The translations under genes and the position numbers were made by a program. 64,000 nucleotides of DNA. Source: JAAYOS01 sp050950785. GTDB taxonomy: Bacteria > Bacillota > Clostridia > Oscillospirales > JAAYOS01. The first letter of the stretch is position 1, and each line of letters starts with the position of its first letter. Below are positions 44,606-52,652 of the stretch, one piece after another. The notes beneath the pieces were generated by a model. That model searched no databases and was not told where the DNA came from. It was given only the letters and a program-made list of their open reading frames with translations. The DNA is taken from positions 1-64,000 of the forward strand of contig JBMNIG010000023.1 of NCBI GenBank assembly GCA_050950785.1, in the 5' to 3' direction.

Positions 44606-45316
44606 TCATTTGCGATCAGTAGACGCATCCTGTGGTTTAGAAAGCTCAAATTTGTAACCCACGCCCCAAACAGTCTTGAGACACCACTTATCGCTTGCAC
44701 CCTCCAGTTTTTCTCTCAGTCGTTTAATATGCACGTCAACTGTACGGCTGTCTCCGAAATAATCAAACCCCCACACTTCGTCCAATAACTGATCACGGGT
44801 ATACACCCTATTGGGGGATGACGCCAGGAAAAACAGCAGTTCAAGTTCCTTTGGAGGTGTATCGATCCTTTTACCGCATACAGTCAATTCAAATGACTCC
44901 ATGTTGATCTCAAGGTTTTCAAAGGTCAGGCGTTTCACCTTATCCTTTTCACCACCGAACCTGCGCATAACTGCGTGGACACGTGCTATTACCTCTTTCA
45001 TTTCGAAGGGCTTTACGACGTAGTCGTCTGCGCCCATCTGCAGCCCGGATACCTTATCGGTGGTCTCACCCTTTGCGGTTATCATGATTATAGGGACCTG
45101 TGACTCGGTGCGGATCTCCCGGAGCACGCCCCAACCGTCGAGTTTGGGAATCATAACGTCAAGCAGTATTATGTCGGGGGAAAACTCCTTAAAAAGGCGA
45201 AGGGCTTCTTCGCCGTCACGCGCAATCTCGGTCCGAAATCCTTCACGTTCCATATAGAGACCGAAAAGCTCAGATATATTGTCATCGTCCTCGACAATAA
45301 GCATCTTTCTTGACAT
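44606..45316 (-). CDS. OmpR-family response regulator
   Basis: A 236-residue regulator: receiver domain (1-115) with acidic DDD at 10-12, phosphorylated Asp53 in IILLDVMIPKLDGW, Thr in IIMITAKGET and Lys in YVVKPFE; then a winged-helix DNA-binding domain (about 130-228) with VYTRDQLLDEVWGFDYFGDSRTVDVHIKRLREK-type residues. The ATG at 45316 is chosen because GGAG lies 9 bases upstream and the receiver starts at once. It heads the operon with the kinase and LCP genes and has a promoter at 45388-45416. Confidence 0.94.
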   Translation of the reverse strand: MSRKMLIVEDDDNISELFGLYMEREGFRTEIARDGEEALRLFKEFSPDIILLDVMIPKLDGWGVLREIRTESQVPIIMITAKGETTDKVSGLQMGADDYVVKPFEMKEVIARVHAVMRRFGGEKDKVKRLTFENLEINMESFELTVCGKRIDTPPKELELLFFLASSPNRVYTRDQLLDEVWGFDYFGDSRTVDVHIKRLREKLEGASDKWCLKTVWGVGYKFELSKPQDASTDRK

Positions 45317-45387
45317 ATTCGTCAGCTCCGTTTCGCTCAATATAGTCAATTTGTCATTCTGTCCAGTCTGCTTGTCCGATTACTTTA

Positions 45388-45416
45388 ATTATAATGATAT
45401 TGGGATCAAAATACAA
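45388..45416 (-). promoter_or_regulatory. sigma-A promoter of the two-component / LCP operon
   Basis: The minus strand reads TTGTAT (45411-45416), 17 bp, TATAAT (45388-45393). It leaves a leader of about 65 bases before the response regulator ATG. Confidence 0.65.
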
Positions 45417-45554
45417 TGAACAATTTGTAAAAAACCACTCCCTGCCACGCTCTACAATCCAGCTTGCTCCTTTTACAGCATATTTATAATAAAATGGTTG
45501 TTTTTACAAGTGTTTGATGTTAATATATAGGAAAACATAAAAGGGGTTGAAATT

Positions 45555-46334
45555 ATGGACAGAACTGAAGAACGTATCTTCACAGCGCGCAAAATAACGC
45601 CAAACACTTACGTAATAACCGGAACGGGCTGCGAAAGCTATCTTCTGCTTGGGGATGAGTGTGCGATGCTCATCGACTCAGGCATGTCTAAGAGAAATCT
45701 TAAAGAATTTTGTGAGACACTGACCGACCTTCCCATAGCCGGAGTCATCAACACCCACGGCCATGGCGACCACACCCTTGGCAACGGATGGTTCAAAAAG
45801 GCCTATATGCACCCACTGGCAGTTGAGGACGCAAGAAGAGGCTTCGGTGACTTGACCGGGTACCCAATGGATTATGAGATCGAAACAGTAGAAGAGGGTA
45901 GGATCTTCAACCTGGGAAACCGTGAGCTTGAGATAATCTACATTGGTGCACATAGCTTGGGCAGTATTGCAATTCTGGATCGTACATGCCGTATGCTTTT
46001 TACCGGTGACGAGCTTGATCCCGGTCAGGTCCTATGCAATATGAGCGGTATAAAATCTCCGGGTCAAACTATAGAAAACCACCAGCGCAACATGAAAAAG
46101 CTGAAAGCTCGCTATGATGAGTATGATATCATTTGCCCCGCCCACAACGGTACACCTATTGACAAGTCCTATGTCAACGACTTTATCATCCTTGACCAGA
46201 TGATCATGGACGGTGTGCCCGGCAGAGAGGATATTTCTTCTCCAACCCTTCCATTCAAGAGGCCGGAGGGTGCTTTACGTCTTAATTATAAGTGCGCGCA
46301 TATTTGCTACCATCCAAATGCAATTTTTGAGTAG
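45555..46334 (+). CDS. MBL-fold metallo-hydrolase
   Basis: A 259-residue metallo-beta-lactamase-fold hydrolase, distinct from the one at 26314. The metal motif is VINTHGHGDHTLGN (about 58-71), later ligands in YIGAHSLGSIAIL and FTGDEL, and a final His in CPAHNGTP. No signal peptide is seen, so it is cytosolic. AAGGGG lies upstream of the ATG. It is read divergently from the two-component operon and ends before the exporter promoter. Its substrate cannot be inferred. Confidence 0.85.
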   Translation: MDRTEERIFTARKITPNTYVITGTGCESYLLLGDECAMLIDSGMSKRNLKEFCETLTDLPIAGVINTHGHGDHTLGNGWFKKAYMHPLAVEDARRGFGDLTGYPMDYEIETVEEGRIFNLGNRELEIIYIGAHSLGSIAILDRTCRMLFTGDELDPGQVLCNMSGIKSPGQTIENHQRNMKKLKARYDEYDIICPAHNGTPIDKSYVNDFIILDQMIMDGVPGREDISSPTLPFKRPEGALRLNYKCAHICYHPNAIFE

Positions 46335-46374
46335 ACTTTGAAAATCCATTGATTTTCTCTGTTGAACGCTTTCT

Positions 46375-46403
46375 TTGACATTTTATACAGCCGGTCGTAT
46401 AAT
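46375..46403 (+). promoter_or_regulatory. full-consensus promoter of the ABC exporter operon
   Basis: TTGACA (46375-46380), exactly 17 bp, TATAAT (46398-46403). Both hexamers are perfect consensus, so without repression this would be one of the strongest promoters in the window. Confidence 0.9.
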
Positions 46404-46435
46404 AGTTGTTAAATCAACTATTTTACGGCCGGTCG
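46389..46435. promoter_or_regulatory. palindromic operator candidate over the exporter promoter
   Basis: AATAGTTG (46401-46408) and CAACTATT (46415-46422) form an 8+8 palindrome with a 6-bp centre, running from the -10 through the expected start site. A direct repeat GCCGGTCGT flanks it on both sides (46390-46398 and 46428-46436). The layout fits a dimeric repressor such as MarR or TetR type. No regulator gene lies next to it. Confidence 0.55.
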
Positions 46436-46469
46436 TTTTGTCCCTGCAGCCGTAACAGGAGGTTATGCC

Positions 46470-48197
46470 TTGATATCAAAATTTATGAAAAAGCATGGCT
46501 GGAAGTATATCCCGGGCATTCTGTTCTTAGCACTGAACTCTAAAATCCAGACTCTGGCACCGGCGGCTCTTGGCAAAGCCATAGACATGTTGGAAAGCGG
46601 AATAGCTGAAAGATCCGCGGTCTACCGTCAGGCTACCATGATATTGCTTATAGCCGTTGGAGTACTTGTTACACGATTTATATGGCGGATGTTCATCGTA
46701 ATGAATGCCCGGACAATGGAGGTCTATTTAAGGGAGGAGCTTTTTAAGAAGCTGCAGCGCCTGCCTGTGTCATTTTTTGCAAAGCAGCGTTCGGGCGACT
46801 TGATGGCATATGCAACAAATGACGTTGGAGCAGTGCGAATGACCTTTGGGCCTGTGTTGGCTATGAGCTTTAACGGGATGATCACCGGAGGTCTGGCGAT
46901 CTTTTCAATGGTAAATGAGGTTGATAGCAGGCTTACCCTTTTTGCACTGCTTCCGATCCCCATTGCAGCCGCGGGTATCGTTATCATAGGACGACTGGTG
47001 CGCTTAAGATTTCGCAAAGTACAAGCGCTTTTTGCAAAGCTATCGGGTTTTGTAAACGAGTCGATCATGGGCATTAAAGTTGTCAAGACTTTTGCAAGGG
47101 AAGACGAATGGCTCAACGAGTTTACCAAGGTGTCGGCAGATATGCGTGATGCTAACATAAAACTTGCCAATACAAGCTCCAGACTCGGCCCCATCACTGC
47201 CATCACCTTTGGATTGAGCTTTGCCATAAGCCTGATATACGGCGGAAATCTTGTGGCACAGGGTTTACTTCCCCTCGGCAGTCTTGTGGCATTCCAGGGA
47301 TATTTGATCCTTTTAGAAAGACCTGTAATACAGTTGGGAAGAATAGTCAACATGCTGCAACGCGGCCTTGCATCCTACAAAAGGCTCAGCGGCATCTACA
47401 AGGAGCCGGATATGCCTGAGAGCGAAATGATTCCTTACTCAAAGGAGATACGTGGCTCTATTTCAGCCAAAAACTTGACCTTTACCTATCCGGGAATGTC
47501 ATCTCCTGCACTCAGAAATATCAGCTTCGACCTCAAAGCAGGTCAGACCCTCGGCATTGCAGGTCCTACGGGTAGCGGTAAGACAACACTTGTCAGTCTC
47601 ATCCTGAAATTCTACGAAGCTCCGAACGGAAGCTTGTTTATTGACGGTGAGGATATCAATGATATTCCGGCATTGTCGATCAGGGAAAGTGTAGGGTATG
47701 TTCCGCAAGACGGCTTTCTTTTTTCAAGCAACATATCGGACAACATTTCTTTCTATCAACCCGGAACCAATGATGAGAAAATAAGGCATGCAGCCAAACT
47801 GGCTGGCATTGGAAATGAAATCGAGTCATTCCCCAACAAATACGATACGATGGTGGGGGAACGCGGAACTCATCTGTCAGGAGGGCAAAAGCAGCGAATA
47901 GCTCTTGCCAGAGCACTGATCCGTGACCCGAAAATTTTGATCTTAGACGACACACTCTCCGCTGTAGACAACTTAACCGAGCAAACAATCGTTTCTCACC
48001 TCAATGGAGTTCTCTCGGAGAAAACTTCTATCGTTATCAGTCATAGGCTCTCCTCGCTACGAAGTGCGTCTAAAATACTCTGGCTACGAGACGGCGAGAT
48101 CACCGAAAGTGGTACTCACGAAGAACTTATGGCTCTAGGTGGCGAGTACTACGAAACCTACACTAAACAGTCGAAGGAGGCGGAGCAGAATGGCTAA
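46470..48197 (+). CDS. heterodimeric ABC exporter subunit with degenerate catalytic site
   Basis: A 575-residue fused membrane/ATPase half-transporter. Six membrane segments (1-310), then Walker A GPTGSGKTT, signature HLSGGQKQR and Walker B ILILDDTLSAVD. In the Walker B the catalytic Glu is Asp (LDD in place of LDE), the hallmark of the degenerate subunit in heterodimeric exporters such as TM287/288, BmrCD and LmrCD. The start is TTG (46470-46472), 7 bases after AGGAGG. The next gene, its partner, begins inside the last eight bases. It may export drugs, lipids or peptides; the substrate is not known. Confidence 0.92.
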   Translation: MISKFMKKHGWKYIPGILFLALNSKIQTLAPAALGKAIDMLESGIAERSAVYRQATMILLIAVGVLVTRFIWRMFIVMNARTMEVYLREELFKKLQRLPVSFFAKQRSGDLMAYATNDVGAVRMTFGPVLAMSFNGMITGGLAIFSMVNEVDSRLTLFALLPIPIAAAGIVIIGRLVRLRFRKVQALFAKLSGFVNESIMGIKVVKTFAREDEWLNEFTKVSADMRDANIKLANTSSRLGPITAITFGLSFAISLIYGGNLVAQGLLPLGSLVAFQGYLILLERPVIQLGRIVNMLQRGLASYKRLSGIYKEPDMPESEMIPYSKEIRGSISAKNLTFTYPGMSSPALRNISFDLKAGQTLGIAGPTGSGKTTLVSLILKFYEAPNGSLFIDGEDINDIPALSIRESVGYVPQDGFLFSSNISDNISFYQPGTNDEKIRHAAKLAGIGNEIESFPNKYDTMVGERGTHLSGGQKQRIALARALIRDPKILILDDTLSAVDNLTEQTIVSHLNGVLSEKTSIVISHRLSSLRSASKILWLRDGEITESGTHEELMALGGEYYETYTKQSKEAEQNG

Positions 48198-50001
48198 TAA
48201 CAAAAAAACCGAGCGCAACAACATACCTCCGTCAACGACTGCGGGCAGCAGACAGAAGATGCCTAAAAAGCGCTCCAGTTTAATGCGTCTGGCAATTTTG
48301 ATGCGCCCCCATTTGGGTAAACTGCTCCTTGCAATGCTGTGCGTGATAATTGTCAACTCTGCAGACCTTCTAAAACCCTATCTCTCAAAAATCGTGATCG
48401 ACGATTTTCTTGTAGGCAAAAAACAGCAACAGGGTATCTATTCCATCGTTGGAATAGGAGTAATATACTTTATAGTAGTGGCAATCGGTTCACTTTTGTC
48501 TATGACTCAGGTCAGGCTTATTACCCGTCTGTCTCAGAGCATTCTCAACAAGTTGCGTAAGGAAACATTCAATAAGATCCTGTTTATGCCGATGAAGGTA
48601 CTTGATAGGCACGGCACCGGGCGTTTGATCACTCGCGCAACAAATGATGTTGAAACTGTAAATGAATTTTATTCCGATGTGTTCTTGAATCTCTTTAGAG
48701 ATGTCTTTATGCTCATAGGGATAGTCATTGCAATGTTACTGATGGATGCCTCCCTTGCTTTGGTTGCATTCACGGGAGTACCGCTGATTGCTATTATCAC
48801 TTTTTCACTCAAGCGTATTATCAAACGTAACTTCAGGAATATGAAGACGATCATCGGCCGGATAAATGGGTTCTTTGCCGAAAACATATCGGGAATGCGG
48901 ATCGTCCAGGCGTTCAACCGGCAACCGGAAAAGCTAAAGGAGTTTCGGGAGCTAAACAATGCCTATTACCGCACAACTAAGCTTCAGGTGTTTTTTAACT
49001 CATTTTTGCGGCCAGTGATGGAAGTTATAAACAGCGCAGTAATTGCACTATTAATTGCTTACGGATACAACAGGATAAAAGGCGGACTGCTCGAAATAGG
49101 GGTACTATACGCCTTTACAGACTATGTAAAGCAGTTCTTTAATCCAATCAATGACTTAGCAGAGAAGTATACAACAGTTCAGTCCGCACTTGTTTCTACC
49201 GATCGCATATATGAGATACTTGATGAAACCGACCTAGAAGAGCCCCATACCGGAACAAAGAGAGGCAAAGTTGTTGGCGACTTAGAGTTTAAGAATGTTT
49301 GGTTTGCATATGAAGGTGAAGACTGGGTGCTCAAGGACATAAGCTTTCATGTTCCGGCGGGAAAGAAAGCTGCATTTGTTGGGGCAACCGGCGTAGGCAA
49401 GTCAACGATCATAAGCTTAGTCAGCCGATACTACAAAGTTCAAAAGGGGCAGATACTGGTTGATGGCGTTCCCGTTGAGGACTGGAATCTCCGGGACCTT
49501 CGCCGCGGCGTATGTACAGTCCTGCAGGATGTATTCCTGTTTACCGGCACTGTGGCCGATAATATTGAAATGTCAGCAGGTCTGACACATCATGAAATCG
49601 AAACAGCACTTGAGAAGGCATGCGCCAACGAGTTTATTATGGAAATGGGAGGCTTGTCGGCACCTGTAACTGAGCAAGGCCTGAATTTCTCCACCGGACA
49701 GCGTCAGCTACTCTCCTTTGCACGGGCAATCGCCCATAACCCTTCCATTCTCGTTTTGGACGAAGCAACAGCGCATATTGATACCCAGACGGAGACACTC
49801 ATATCTCAATCATTAGATAGCATCTCCCAAGGGAGAACCTCAGTTTTTATTGCCCACCGCCTTTCCACCATACGGGACTGCGACATAATATTTGTTCTGC
49901 ACGACGGAACTGTCGCAGAGCAGGGCACACACGATGAGTTGTACGCAAAAAATGGTTTGTACACAGAGCTTATAAATGCGCAGATGAAGTCACAATCGTG
50001 A
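48190..50001 (+). CDS. heterodimeric ABC exporter subunit with canonical catalytic site
   Basis: The partner half-transporter, 603 residues from ATG at 48190 (AAGGAGG lies 9 bases upstream; an in-frame upstream codon at 48139 is less likely). A basic cytoplasmic N-terminus of about 30 residues precedes six membrane segments. The ATPase has Walker A GATGVGKST, signature NFSTGQRQL, and Walker B ILVLDEATAHID with the catalytic Glu present. It overlaps the first subunit by eight bases, which supports a fixed one-to-one complex. A hairpin covers its stop codon. Confidence 0.93.
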   Translation: MANNKKTERNNIPPSTTAGSRQKMPKKRSSLMRLAILMRPHLGKLLLAMLCVIIVNSADLLKPYLSKIVIDDFLVGKKQQQGIYSIVGIGVIYFIVVAIGSLLSMTQVRLITRLSQSILNKLRKETFNKILFMPMKVLDRHGTGRLITRATNDVETVNEFYSDVFLNLFRDVFMLIGIVIAMLLMDASLALVAFTGVPLIAIITFSLKRIIKRNFRNMKTIIGRINGFFAENISGMRIVQAFNRQPEKLKEFRELNNAYYRTTKLQVFFNSFLRPVMEVINSAVIALLIAYGYNRIKGGLLEIGVLYAFTDYVKQFFNPINDLAEKYTTVQSALVSTDRIYEILDETDLEEPHTGTKRGKVVGDLEFKNVWFAYEGEDWVLKDISFHVPAGKKAAFVGATGVGKSTIISLVSRYYKVQKGQILVDGVPVEDWNLRDLRRGVCTVLQDVFLFTGTVADNIEMSAGLTHHEIETALEKACANEFIMEMGGLSAPVTEQGLNFSTGQRQLLSFARAIAHNPSILVLDEATAHIDTQTETLISQSLDSISQGRTSVFIAHRLSTIRDCDIIFVLHDGTVAEQGTHDELYAKNGLYTELINAQMKSQS

Positions 50002-50010
50002 CTTCATCTT
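49983..50010 (+). terminator. hairpin over the exporter stop codon
   Basis: GATGAAGTCA and TGACTTCATC form a 10-bp stem with a 6-base loop that includes the last codons and the stop codon. Only CTTAACC follows, so termination may be weak; it may serve to stabilise the 3' end. Confidence 0.5.
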
Positions 50011-50095
50011 AACCAGACAAGGGGATGGTTCTTTTGTCTTGGAGTCAGCTCCAAGATAGATCAATCACCCCCTTGTCTCGCTTTGGGCTTGCCGA
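50011..50095 (+). repeat. dispersed repeat, GGATGGTTCTTTTGTCTTGG variant (copy 3)
   Basis: GACAAGGGGATGGTTCTTTTG-like words (50016-50042) face an inverted CCCCCTTGTCTCG (50068-50080) across a small inner palindrome GGAGTCAGCTCC. The whole can fold as a long hairpin. It shares its core with copies at 34544 and 54297. Confidence 0.55.
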
Positions 50096-50126
50096 GTTCG
50101 CAGCACAAAATCTATTCGATATAAAA

Positions 50127-50153
50127 GACCTGTTCGTTGAAAACGAACAGGTC
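50127..50153 (-). terminator. terminator of the tRNA-Thr / tRNA-Tyr unit
   Basis: A perfect 12-bp stem GACCTGTTCGTT / AACGAACAGGTC with a 3-base loop, followed on the minus strand by TTTTAT. It lies 6 bp past the tRNA-Tyr CCA end. Confidence 0.9.
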
Positions 50154-50158
50154 ATGTT

Positions 50159-50243
50159 TGGTGGAGGAGGGCGGATTTGAACCACCGAAGTCACTGACAA
50201 CAGATTTACAGTCTGCCCCCTTTGGCCACTTGGGTACTCCTCC
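50159..50243 (-). tRNA. tRNA-Tyr (anticodon GTA)
   Basis: The minus strand begins GGAGGAGTACCCAAGTGG and ends CTCCTCC, discriminator A and encoded CCA (50159-50161). The anticodon loop CTGTAAA gives GTA, and a long variable arm fits tRNA-Tyr. Confidence 0.95.
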
Positions 50244-50246
50244 ATA

Positions 50247-50322
50247 TGGAGCTGGTGAACGGACTCGAACCATCAACCTGCTGATTACAAGTCAGCTGCT
50301 CTGCCAGTTGAGCTACACCAGC
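50247..50322 (-). tRNA. tRNA-Thr (anticodon TGT)
   Basis: The minus strand begins GCTGGTGTAGCTCAACTGG and ends CACCAGC, discriminator T and encoded CCA (50247-50249). The loop CTTGTAA gives anticodon TGT. It precedes tRNA-Tyr in the same transcript. Confidence 0.95.
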
Positions 50323-50358
50323 ATTTTTTAGTCGTTCCATTTTCGGAACGGCCTAATC

Positions 50359-50387
50359 ATAATACCATATTCGTATTTTTGTGTCAA
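50359..50387 (-). promoter_or_regulatory. sigma-A promoter of the tRNA-Thr / tRNA-Tyr unit
   Basis: The minus strand reads TTGACA (50382-50387), 17 bp, TATTAT (50359-50364), about 37 bp before the tRNA-Thr 5' end. Confidence 0.85.
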
Positions 50388-50847
50388 CACTTTTATTTAG
50401 GCAAAAAATGTCGCGGAAATTGCAAAGTTGAATTCCAACCGTTTGCCCAGCAAAGTTGGAAAATAAACTTATTTTGCTTTTTAGGATCGACGTATACGAA
50501 TAGCATTTTCATATCCGACTTTTCACTAATTGTATTTACAATGAGCTCTAGCCGAAGTCCATGACTTTAGTTAGTGGGATGAAGGCTCTATAATGAACTT
50601 ATCAACGCTAACTCCATCTAATTCTGCCATTTCAACGATATTTTTGTGCTAAAACTTTGAAAACGCAAAGAAAGTTTGTGCAACACAACCCTTTAGATCT
50701 AGACTCTCAACTATCCAGAATCCTTGATATCGGATAATAAATTTTCCAAGTGTTTTTATTTAGGTTTGTTGCAACAATGTTGATTTCAAGGTAAACTATA
50801 CTAGTTAAAAACATAAACCTTGACAGCAAGTGTTGGTAGGAGGGAAT
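50388..50847. other. gene-free intergenic region with a faint mobile-element-like hairpin
   Basis: A 460-bp AT-rich stretch between the tRNA promoter and tadA. Around 50543-50588 the words AAGTCCATGACTTTAG and TTAGTGGGATGAAGGCTC resemble the right-end hairpin of IS200/IS605 elements, but the stem is imperfect and no transposase or TnpB gene is near. Nothing else is clear. Confidence 0.25.
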
Positions 50848-51318
50848 ATGGAATATAGAAAGATATCGGCAGAGGAAGCAAAAGAATACATGCTTGAGGC
50901 TATTGAGCTTGCTCAGATGTCTGCTGAAGAAGGTGAAGTTCCTGTTGGTTGCGTTGTTGTCTGCGAAGGGAAAATAGTTGGCAGGGGTAGAAACCGCCGT
51001 GAGCTGGGACGCAATGCCCTTGCACATGCCGAGATCGAGGCAATCGACGAAGCATGTAGGAGATTGGGTGGATGGCGCCTATGGAAATGCGCCCTTGTTG
51101 TAACCCTTGAGCCTTGTCCAATGTGTGCCGGAGCTATCATCAATGCGCGAATACCGCAGGTTTTTTTCGGAGCCTCTGATCGAAAGGGAGGCGCTTGCGG
51201 AAGTGTTACGAATATATTTGATCGACCCTTTAACCACAAGCCTGAAGTTGAAAGCGGCATCTTGAAAGACGAGTGTGCATCTTTGCTCAGTGACTTTTTT
51301 AAGAAATTAAGGAAATGA
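50848..51318 (+). CDS. tadA: tRNA-specific adenosine deaminase TadA
   Basis: A 156-residue zinc enzyme that converts the wobble A34 of tRNA-Arg(ACG) to inosine. The motif HAEIEAID (His60, Glu62) provides a zinc ligand and the proton-shuttle Glu, and EPCPMCAGAI (Cys90, Cys93) gives the other ligands. The N-terminus LAQMSAEEGEVPVGCVVV is also typical. ATG at 50848 follows AGGAGGG with a short spacing. It lies alone between two tRNA clusters. No gene is seen in the 51319-51661 gap after it. Confidence 0.95.
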   Translation: MEYRKISAEEAKEYMLEAIELAQMSAEEGEVPVGCVVVCEGKIVGRGRNRRELGRNALAHAEIEAIDEACRRLGGWRLWKCALVVTLEPCPMCAGAIINARIPQVFFGASDRKGGACGSVTNIFDRPFNHKPEVESGILKDECASLLSDFFKKLRK

Positions 51319-51661
51319 AGATATCTTTGATTCGTTATCATTTATACCAACATCAAACTCAAAAACTAAAATATCGTGTTTTTGATCCCCTTTTTGTGAA
51401 AACACTTATTCTCCATATCTCTTAATAAAATTATTTCCTTAGCTCACCACTAGTACAGGCAATCGAAAATCAGCGCACTATATTCGAGGCATTGATGGTT
51501 TCTTGCAATAGCTATAACATCCAACTAGAATGACATATAGTATGGAATACTAGTATGTTGATTCTGCATAATAAATGCCCTAACTATTGCCGACAAATTA
51601 TAACATTGTTTTATTGCCAAAATAACCATTTAAAAACTGTTGGTTTACTGATTAATTTTTG

Positions 51662-51690
51662 TTGACAAACCTGTCGCTTTCTAATATAAT
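51662..51690 (+). promoter_or_regulatory. full-consensus promoter of the Met-Glu-Val tRNA cluster
   Basis: TTGACA (51662-51667), 17 bp, TATAAT (51685-51690), about 26 bp before tRNA-Met. Confidence 0.9.
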
Positions 51691-51716
51691 GTTTCTTGCA
51701 CTGCAAAAAACGATGT

Positions 51717-51793
51717 GGCGGCATAGCTCAGCTGGCTAGAGCATTCGGTTCATACCCGACAGGTCGTTGGTTCAAGTCCGACTGCCGCTACCA
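51717..51793 (+). tRNA. tRNA-Met (anticodon CAT), elongator type
   Basis: It begins GGCGGCATAGCTCAGCTGG and ends TGCCGCT, A and encoded CCA. Loop TTCATAC gives CAT. The first pair is G-T, not the C-A mismatch of initiator tRNA, and the anticodon stem lacks the three G-C pairs of initiators, so it is the elongator. Confidence 0.92.
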
Positions 51794-51796
51794 GAT

Positions 51797-51871
51797 GGCC
51801 CGTTGGTCAAGGGGTTAAGACACCGCCCTTTCACGGCGGAGACAGGAGTTCGATTCTCCTACGGGTCACCA
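51797..51871 (+). tRNA. tRNA-Glu (anticodon TTC)
   Basis: It begins GGCCCGTTGGTCAAGGGG and ends ACGGGTC, A and encoded CCA. Loop CTTTCAC gives TTC. It follows tRNA-Met by three bases. Confidence 0.95.
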
Positions 51872-51943
51872 TGGTAATGCTGACGAGAGTAACGTTGATT
51901 CGTTTCTCTCGTCAAGCACTATTTGAACCGATATATTCGTTAC

Positions 51944-52019
51944 GGAGGCATAGCTCAGCTGGTAGAGCACCTGCCCCACACGCAGGGGGTCACAGGTTCG
52001 AGTCCTGTTGTCTCCACCA
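51944..52019 (+). tRNA. tRNA-Val (anticodon CAC)
   Basis: It begins GGAGGCATAGCTCAGCTGG and ends TGTCTCC, A and encoded CCA. The anticodon stem CCTGC/GCAGG encloses CCCACAC, giving CAC for Val (GTG). A hairpin GACGAGAG/CTCTCGTC lies in the 72-bp space after tRNA-Glu and may be a processing signal. Confidence 0.88.
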
Positions 52020-52193
52020 AATTTGAGACACTGAGTTGACATTTAGTACGGATTTCAACGTCGGTGTTAGTCTAGTCGTCCTTAAGTGATTGTTTTCAAT
52101 ACTTAGGGGCATTTTTTTATCTCTGGCCTGCCTTTTGAGGGTATGTGGAAAGGGAGCACTGCAAAATGAAAATTTTTGCATCCCTTTTTTGGC

Positions 52194-52471
52194 TTATGCC
52201 GAACTGCCGGCCTGAGAGGTGGATTCCAGAGGATCCGTAAGGCGACCGGCTACCTCCCGTACACTATTGTCTGTGAGATAAAAGAATATTTTTTTGCGTT
52301 GATCTCTATGTACTCGATTTTTCCATAGGCCAGGCTGAATACTGCGGACTGGGTTTTGACACTGAGGCAGTCCTCCGGCTTTTTGAAATCCGCCATCAAG
52401 GCGTCCTTCGACTCGAATAAAACAGTAGACTCTGGGTTCTTTATAGTATAATATTTGATAAGAAATAATAT
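52194..52471 (-). pseudogene. remnant of a LytTR-type DNA-binding domain gene
   Basis: One minus-strand frame without a proper start reads, in part, VLFESKDALMADFKKPEDC, LSVKTQSAVFSLAYGKIEY and IEINAKK. After a shift of one base at the A7 run (52289-52295) it continues as LTDNSVREVAGRLTDPLE, and then stops. The order basic strand, IEYIE, then a strand ending in RGxL-like and LE is the pattern of LytTR domains of response regulators. The receiver domain and the end of LytTR (with the conserved VN residues) are missing. So this looks like a decayed gene in the 633-bp space after the tRNA cluster. The call rests on pattern only. Confidence 0.4.
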
Positions 52472-52652
52472 TTAGTCATAAGTGAGCTTGAAGTACGACT
52501 TTTTGTTGGCTTGGCCGTTCTGTATGATGTAAACTGCTAGAAGTAAAATGTTTGGAAAATCATTATTCTATGCCCGCAATTGTCGTAGTTTTGTCCACAA
52601 ACATTCGGAACCACTTCATAGTGGGTCAACTTTTAAGATTGGGTGACGACAT

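Noticed and set aside
51990..52181. Minus-strand open frame ending WWRQQDSNL
   Set aside because: It overlaps the tRNA-Val 3' half on the opposite strand and has no ribosome binding site; the ending is a known tRNA shadow.
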